The position numbers and the translations under genes are program-made. A stretch of 9,543 bases of DNA from Nitrososphaerales archaeon TH5893 (lineage in GTDB: Archaea; Thermoproteota; Nitrososphaeria; Nitrososphaerales; Nitrososphaeraceae), in NCBI GenBank assembly GCA_014523685.1, contig JAATVT010000110.1:1-9543 (forward strand). The letters run 5' to 3'. This document shows, in pieces, positions 6,382 to 9,543 of this stretch; within the stretch, counting starts at the first letter, position 1, and every line of letters starts with the position of its first letter. Under the pieces are notes generated by a model. The model saw only the letters and a list, made by a program, of their open reading frames with translations, did no database searches and was not told the DNA's origin.

Positions 6382-7058
6382 CTGGATTGATCCTCCCATT
6401 TGTCTAGAAGCTCGATTGTGGAACTCTTTGCATCCTCCATCTTATCTTCCATAAGTAGTCTCTGGATATATTTATCACTGAGTAATGAATATAGAAACTT
6501 TTTCCGCCCTTCCACTGAGCGTATTCTTGATTTAGCGGCATTTCGTGCAAATTCCTGCAATTTGGTATTTTCAATATCTGTTTTTTTTATTACTCTCTTT
6601 AACATTTTCTCAGCTCTCATCCTAACTTGGCGAGCCATAATTGGGCTCCTCCCAGAAGTGGATATAGCAACTTGCATTACTCCTTCTATATTAATTATGG
6701 ATGCATACGAAAAGTCACTATGTGAGGGGTCGTCTACAGAATAAACAAACGCACCAAGGGAACGACCTTTCTCAACAAGCTTTCTATTTAATGACCTGTT
6801 ATCGGTACAGGCAAGCAATAGATAAAGAGTGTCACCATATTTGTTGAGTATGGTGGTATCCTCTACCTTTGCTCTGATAGTTTGAATTTGGCCGCTATCC
6901 GAAAGGTCATTTAGGTATGCATCAAAGCGATCGCTGATCACTGTAATATAGCAGTCCTGTCCCAATAATCCCCGAACTTTTCTACGACCCTCAATTCCCC
7001 CGCCTATGATCAGTGCTTTCTTATGATAAAGGTTTAAATCAATTATCAATAATGACAC
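6378..7058 (-). CDS. Precorrin-2 dehydrogenase / sirohydrochlorin ferrochelatase-like protein (Met8/CysG N-terminal type)
   Basis: A 226-residue NAD-dependent enzyme expected to oxidise precorrin-2 to sirohydrochlorin, and possibly insert iron to give siroheme. The Rossmann fold opens with ALIIGGGIEGRRKVRGLL (15-32). ACTDNRSLN (83-91) is the second NAD-side motif. SVDDPSHSDFSYAS (107-120) carries the conserved Asp pair of the family's active site. VAISTSGRSPIMARQVR (130-146) is the Met8/CysG signature. The C-terminal helical part is short and there is no SAM-dependent methyltransferase domain, so this is not a full CysG. The start is taken as GTG 7058. TTG 7049 is an alternative and lies about 27 nt from a TATA box. 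First gene of the operon, joined to hemA by ATGA. Confidence 0.9.
   Translation of the reverse strand: MSLLIIDLNLYHKKALIIGGGIEGRRKVRGLLGQDCYITVISDRFDAYLNDLSDSGQIQTIRAKVEDTTILNKYGDTLYLLLACTDNRSLNRKLVEKGRSLGAFVYSVDDPSHSDFSYASIINIEGVMQVAISTSGRSPIMARQVRMRAEKMLKRVIKKTDIENTKLQEFARNAAKSRIRSVEGRKKFLYSLLSDKYIQRLLMEDKMEDAKSSTIELLDKWEDQSR
6391..6397 (-). promoter_or_regulatory. Shine-Dalgarno site deciding the hemA start
   Basis: GGGAGGA on the minus strand is separated by 9 nt from ATG 6381. It overlaps the alternative ATG at 6399, which would therefore lack a usable ribosome binding site of its own. Confidence 0.65.
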
Positions 7059-7070
7059 CCAAAATGAGAT

Positions 7071-7080
7071 ACATAAAAAG
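7071..7080 (-). promoter_or_regulatory. Likely TATA box of the tetrapyrrole operon
   Basis: On the minus strand the sequence reads CTTTTTATGT, with its centre about 18 nt before GTG 7058 and about 27 nt before TTG 7049. A second AT-rich candidate, AAATAAATA (7092-7100), would put the transcript start near 7069, a few bases before GTG 7058. The two boxes predict different start codons and I cannot choose between them from sequence. Confidence 0.45.
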
Positions 7081-7311
7081 AGGCGATTTTCATTATTTAT
7101 TTGTTACATGAGCATGAGAAAGGCCTGATTATAGACCTTGAACATAGAATTTCCAAGAAATATTAAGGAGGAAACCCGCGTTGCACATCAAAAGAAGCAT
7201 TATCCAGACAAGAAGCAAAAAGAAGCCAATTCAATGCAAAGGATCTTGATTATCATTATGAGTGCCTAGGATTCCGGATTTAATATCTAGCGCAATTTTA
7301 GCTATAGCAAT

Positions 7312-7319
7312 CTAAAAAC
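7312..7319 (+). promoter_or_regulatory. Candidate TATA box for radA
   Basis: CTAAAAAC is centred about 27 nt before ATG 7343, which would make the radA mRNA leaderless. TTTAATATC (7279-7287) is a better-looking box, and would give a leader of about 30 nt. Confidence 0.4.
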
Positions 7320-7342
7320 TAATTAGCCATGATACCAGGTTA

Positions 7343-8356
7343 ATGGTATTGGAAGCCGACGACGGTGAGCCTGAAGAGAGGCACAACTATTCAGATAAAA
7401 GCGATTTGATGCTAGATACTCTTGATGATATAGGTCCCACCACTAAAGGCTTTCTCGAACAAGCAGGGTTTAAATCAATCAAGGATTTAGTAGTAAGAGG
7501 ACCTGTTGACGTATCTGAGGCAACTGGTATGCAGTTAGACAAATCTGTATACATATGCAACAAGGCCAGATCGAAGCTTGAAGAAATAGGAATTATTGAG
7601 AAGAGTTTCACCAAAGCAACTATATTGTATGAAAAGAGGAAGAATGAGGAACGCATCTCTACTGGTTCCAAGAACCTTGATGATCTTTTTGGGGGCGGTA
7701 TAGAGACAAGAGCAATTACCGAGATCTATGGTGAGTACGGTACAGGGAAGACCCAACTATGTCACACCCTATGCGTTATTGTCAATTTGGACAAACCGCA
7801 GGGGGGTTTGAAGGCTGGGGCATTGTATATTGATACTGAAAATACCTTTCGCCCCGAAAGGATAGTCTCAATCGCACAGGCGCGGAATTTGGATGCAGAC
7901 AGAATACTTGACAATGTCCTTGTGGCTAAAGCGTACAATAGTGCCCATCAAGAACTGATTATCGAACAAACAGGGCCAGTTATTGATGCAAATGGTATTA
8001 AGTTGATTGTGGTGGATTCTATGGTTGCTCACTACAGAGCAGAATTCCTTGGACGCTCAACATTGTCAGAAAGACAACAAAAGCTGAATAAGTTCATGCA
8101 TATTTTGTTGAGGATAGCAGCTACCTATGGTGTCGCCGTTCTGGCAACGAATCAGATTCAATCCTCTCCTGATTCGATTTTTGGAGATCCCTTTAGGCCA
8201 ATAGGAGGGCACGTAGTGGCACATACAAGCACGTACAGAGTATATCTCAAGCGATCGGGCAAGAATAGGATTGCAAGGATGGTAGATAGCCCTTATCATC
8301 CAGAAAGAGAGGTACTTTTTACATTGGCTGAGAGTGGGGTTGAAGATCCTGTATAG
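7343..8356 (+). CDS. radA: DNA repair and recombination protein RadA
   Basis: Archaeal Rad51/RecA recombinase that forms ATP-dependent filaments on single-stranded DNA and carries out strand exchange in repair and fork restart. The 337-residue length is close to family norm. The N-terminal helix-hairpin-helix domain lies at about 24-82 (LDDIGPTTKGFLEQAGFKSI). SFTKAT (88-93) holds the FxxA polymerisation motif. Walker A is GEYGTGKT (130-137) and Walker B is LIVVD (221-225). L1 is around RAEFLGRSTLSERQQ (232-246), and L2 follows ATNQIQSSPD with PIGGHVVAHTSTYRVYLKR (286-304). It is not RadB, because both the HhH domain and full L1 are present. The start is ATG 7343. An earlier ATG at 7329 reaches TAA after four codons. 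It is followed by rpl21e 74 nt later, which has its own promoter. Confidence 0.97.
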   Translation: MVLEADDGEPEERHNYSDKSDLMLDTLDDIGPTTKGFLEQAGFKSIKDLVVRGPVDVSEATGMQLDKSVYICNKARSKLEEIGIIEKSFTKATILYEKRKNEERISTGSKNLDDLFGGGIETRAITEIYGEYGTGKTQLCHTLCVIVNLDKPQGGLKAGALYIDTENTFRPERIVSIAQARNLDADRILDNVLVAKAYNSAHQELIIEQTGPVIDANGIKLIVVDSMVAHYRAEFLGRSTLSERQQKLNKFMHILLRIAATYGVAVLATNQIQSSPDSIFGDPFRPIGGHVVAHTSTYRVYLKRSGKNRIARMVDSPYHPEREVLFTLAESGVEDPV

Positions 8357-8399
8357 TAGGAATTATTACATCACATTAACAAACCACTAATGTAGATAA

Positions 8400-8408
8400 T
8401 ATTAAATT
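8400..8408 (+). promoter_or_regulatory. TATA box for the rpl21e-rpoF unit
   Basis: TATTAAATT is centred about 27 nt before ATG 8431, so the transcript probably begins at the start codon (leaderless). This separates rpl21e from radA transcription. Confidence 0.55.
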
Positions 8409-8430
8409 AAGGCTGAAATAGTCATTCCTT

Positions 8431-8769
8431 ATGCCTAGTTCCCATGGGACAAGAAGAAAATCACGATCTGTGATGAGAAAGGGAAATACTCTTCGCGGGA
8501 TATCTTATCTCCTTGTTGATTACCATGCGGGCGATAAGGTTGTTGTAGACATTGATTCAAGGGAGCATACAACTACCCCACACAGAAGGTTTCAAGGTAG
8601 AATGGGAGTAGTGAAAGATGTTGGGAAAAGAATTATTAAGGTATCTGTAATGCTAGGAGGGAAACAAAAGATATTGCAAGTAAAGCCTAATCACATTAAG
8701 CCACTAGAACCCAGAAAATCAGAAAAAGATAGCGAGCTTGGAGAAGAGATTAAAAATTGGCCGAAATAA
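8431..8769 (+). CDS. rpl21e: Large ribosomal subunit protein eL21
   Basis: A small basic protein of the large ribosomal subunit, found in archaea and eukaryotes. The 112 residues cover the whole family: a basic N-terminus SSHGTRRKSRSVMRKGNTLR, the YLLVDYHAGDKVVVDID strand region (26-42), PHRRFQGRMGVVKDVGKR (50-67) with the SH3-like barrel, and QVKPNHIKPLEP (83-94), the family's 'V.P.HLKP' ending. A charged tail of about 18 residues follows. Start ATG 8431 is placed by the TATA box 27 nt upstream. Its stop TAA shares a base with ATG 8769 of rpoF, so the two are translated from one mRNA. The order eL21, Rpb4, DUF655 is a common archaeal arrangement. Confidence 0.96.
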   Translation: MPSSHGTRRKSRSVMRKGNTLRGISYLLVDYHAGDKVVVDIDSREHTTTPHRRFQGRMGVVKDVGKRIIKVSVMLGGKQKILQVKPNHIKPLEPRKSEKDSELGEEIKNWPK

Positions 8770-9083
8770 TGAAAAAGGAGGTTGTTACTCTCCCTCAGGT
8801 CAAGAAGATTCTGGAAGCGGTCAAGCCAGATGAGATGGATCAGATCCAGAGATGGACCTATGATTATGTTCGTAAATTTGCCAAGACTGATTCAGAGTCT
8901 GCCGAAAAAATGGTGAAGAGGCTAGTAGGGGAATGCGAAATAAAACCAGAAGAAGCTATAGAGATTGTGAACATTATGCCTACGTCGATAGAAGAACTGC
9001 GAGCGTTCACATATGGTTGGAAGAAGCTCATATTAACAGAAACTCTGGAAAAGATGCTAGCTATCCTTAGAACTGTCCAATGA
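8769..9083 (+). CDS. rpoF: DNA-directed RNA polymerase subunit F (Rpb4 homologue)
   Basis: Forms the stalk of archaeal RNA polymerase with subunit E (Rpb7), aiding open-complex formation, RNA binding and termination. It is an all-helical protein of about 104 residues from ATG 8769. KKEVVTLPQVKKILEAV is the N-terminal tip helix. DQIQRWTYDYVRKFAKTD and the central acidic helix lead to the HRDC-like C-terminal part with EIVNIMPTSIEELRAFT, the best-conserved stretch of archaeal RpoF. The frame extends four codons upstream to TTG 8757. I prefer ATG 8769, which overlaps the rpl21e stop as TAATG, but a purine tract at 8740-8748 lies nearer the TTG, so the choice is not certain. No Shine-Dalgarno site sits close to the ATG, consistent with coupled translation. 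Confidence 0.95.
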   Translation: MKKEVVTLPQVKKILEAVKPDEMDQIQRWTYDYVRKFAKTDSESAEKMVKRLVGECEIKPEEAIEIVNIMPTSIEELRAFTYGWKKLILTETLEKMLAILRTVQ

Positions 9084-9086
9084 AAG

Positions 9087-9097
9087 TTAAATAAAAA
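9087..9097 (+). promoter_or_regulatory. Candidate TATA box for the DUF655 gene
   Basis: TTAAATAAAAA predicts a transcript start near 9119, about 11 nt before TTG 9130. A second AT-rich box, CTTATAATA (9106-9114), lies too close to the start unless translation begins further in. The gene may also simply be read through from rpoF. Confidence 0.35.
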
Positions 9098-9129
9098 GTT
9101 AGTTACTTATAATATAGGAAGAACTGGTA

Positions 9130-9543
9130 TTGTCAGCACCTTCATATTCTAGCTACCGTGGTAGAGGTACTAGTACCAGTATTAGTACATCAAACTACTC
9201 CGAGCTGCAACAACCTCCCCGAAAATACGAGGAGTATGCATATGTTTTGGATTATACTCTTCGAGGCAAATCCAGTACCGTGAGAGGTAGGGAAGGGCTA
9301 ATAGTCCAAGGTATTGGAGAAGAACATTTAACCTTGCTAGAATTGCTCGGAGTCCAGAATATGAATTTCGAGGTTGGCGAACGGGTATATATTGGACGAG
9401 AAGGTCGTGACAAAGTCATGAGTGTTTTGGGAAGGCTTGAGTATGATGACATATCACAATCAGCGAAAAACGACCTTCCAACTATTGTGGAAAAGATAGT
9501 TATTCGGAATGAAAAGCGTTTCGTCGATTATGTTAACAATACC
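9130..9543 (+). CDS. DUF655 family predicted RNA-binding protein (3' end beyond the window)
   Basis: 138 codons are visible and the frame is open at the right edge. The first 30 residues are Ser/Arg/Thr-rich and low in complexity (SSYRGRGTSTSISTSNYSEL). The conserved DUF655 part starts at about residue 32: RKYEEYAYVLDYTLRGKSST, GREGLIVQGIGEEHLTLLEL, then FEVGERVYIGREGRDKVMSV and LGRLEYDDIS, an OB-like fold. The helix-hairpin-helix half seen in the family would lie beyond the edge. Its exact role is not known. Its regular place next to eL21, RpoF and the 16S rRNA dimethyltransferase KsgA suggests work on RNA or ribosomes. The start is TTG 9130, as an in-frame TAG at 9115 bars any earlier start, and AGGAAG (9116-9121) gives a weak ribosome site 8 nt before it. 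Confidence 0.88.
   Translation, partial: MSAPSYSSYRGRGTSTSISTSNYSELQQPPRKYEEYAYVLDYTLRGKSSTVRGREGLIVQGIGEEHLTLLELLGVQNMNFEVGERVYIGREGRDKVMSVLGRLEYDDISQSAKNDLPTIVEKIVIRNEKRFVDYVNNT

Larger units (their letters stand above)
7059..7342. other. Intergenic region between the divergent tetrapyrrole operon and radA
   Basis: The region carries outward-facing promoters at its two ends. In the middle, a strong Shine-Dalgarno-like AAGGAGG (7165-7171) precedes TTG 7181, which opens a 22-codon basic frame (MHIKRSIIQTRSKKKPIQCK then GS) ending at 7249. Two other plus-strand frames across 7104-7290 also read like protein but lack starts or contain stops. None is convincing as a gene. Confidence 0.4.

Noticed and set aside
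6400..6744. 114-codon plus-strand ORF opposite the precorrin-2 dehydrogenase gene
   Set aside because: It is an antisense shadow. The minus-strand protein has clear Rossmann and Met8/CysG motifs over the same bases.
7387..8299. Minus-strand ORFs opposite radA
   Set aside because: They are shadows of radA, whose HhH, Walker and L1/L2 motifs cover the whole stretch.
1236..9138. A 13-nt identical string (GGTATTGTCAGCA) at 1236-1248 and at 9126-9138
   Set aside because: About one such match is expected by chance in a window of this size, and the two contexts share nothing else.
9252..9452. 66-codon minus-strand ORF near the right edge
   Set aside because: It is a shadow of the DUF655 gene, whose plus-strand frame is open throughout and carries family sequence.

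Overview
The window looks like chromosomal DNA of an ammonia-oxidising type archaeon (Nitrososphaeria/Thaumarchaeota, plausibly the Nitrososphaerales/Nitrosocosmicus side). The evidence is an archaeal RadA recombinase, the archaeal cluster eL21 - RNA polymerase subunit F (Rpb4) - DUF655, a heme pathway starting from glutamyl-tRNA, an ArnR1-like winged-helix protein, AT-rich archaeal TATA boxes about 26-28 nt before many start codons (leaderless or near-leaderless mRNAs), and a secreted protein whose signal peptide ends in the 'YAQ' sequence common in this group. The exact genus is inference.

Layout. Left edge (1-465): an intact tRNA-Pro(CGG) on the minus strand with a well-placed TATA box, and just beyond its 3' end two short broken minus-strand reading frames that look like a decayed transposase running off the window. 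466-1047: a secreted, extremely acidic Asp/Ser-repeat protein of unknown function. 1391-1741: a small winged-helix regulator, preceded by a possible 17-codon upstream ORF that ends in an ATGA overlap with its start. 1742-2530: almost 800 bases with no intact gene. Its first part holds a frameshifted alpha/beta-hydrolase remnant that still shows the nucleophile elbow.

2531-7058, all minus strand: an operon for the early shared steps of tetrapyrrole synthesis, transcribed as precorrin-2 dehydrogenase/sirohydrochlorin ferrochelatase-like -> glutamyl-tRNA reductase (hemA) -> porphobilinogen synthase (hemB). Its genes are joined by a 4-nt ATGA overlap and a 23-nt overlap. HemA and HemB make porphobilinogen from glutamyl-tRNA, with the aminomutase step encoded elsewhere. 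The first protein of the operon acts later, turning precorrin-2 toward siroheme, which many archaea also use as a heme precursor. Downstream and apparently with its own promoter is a membrane GT2 glycosyltransferase.

7343-9543, plus strand: radA, then rpl21e, rpoF and a DUF655 gene cut by the right edge. These are housekeeping information-processing genes. rpl21e and rpoF overlap and are probably co-transcribed.

I do not see a clear new multi-gene system. The items most worth a second look are the Asp/Ser-repeat secreted protein, the two pseudogene remnants (transposase beside the tRNA, hydrolase after the winged-helix gene), the upstream ORF of the winged-helix gene, and the predicted leaderless TTG starts.
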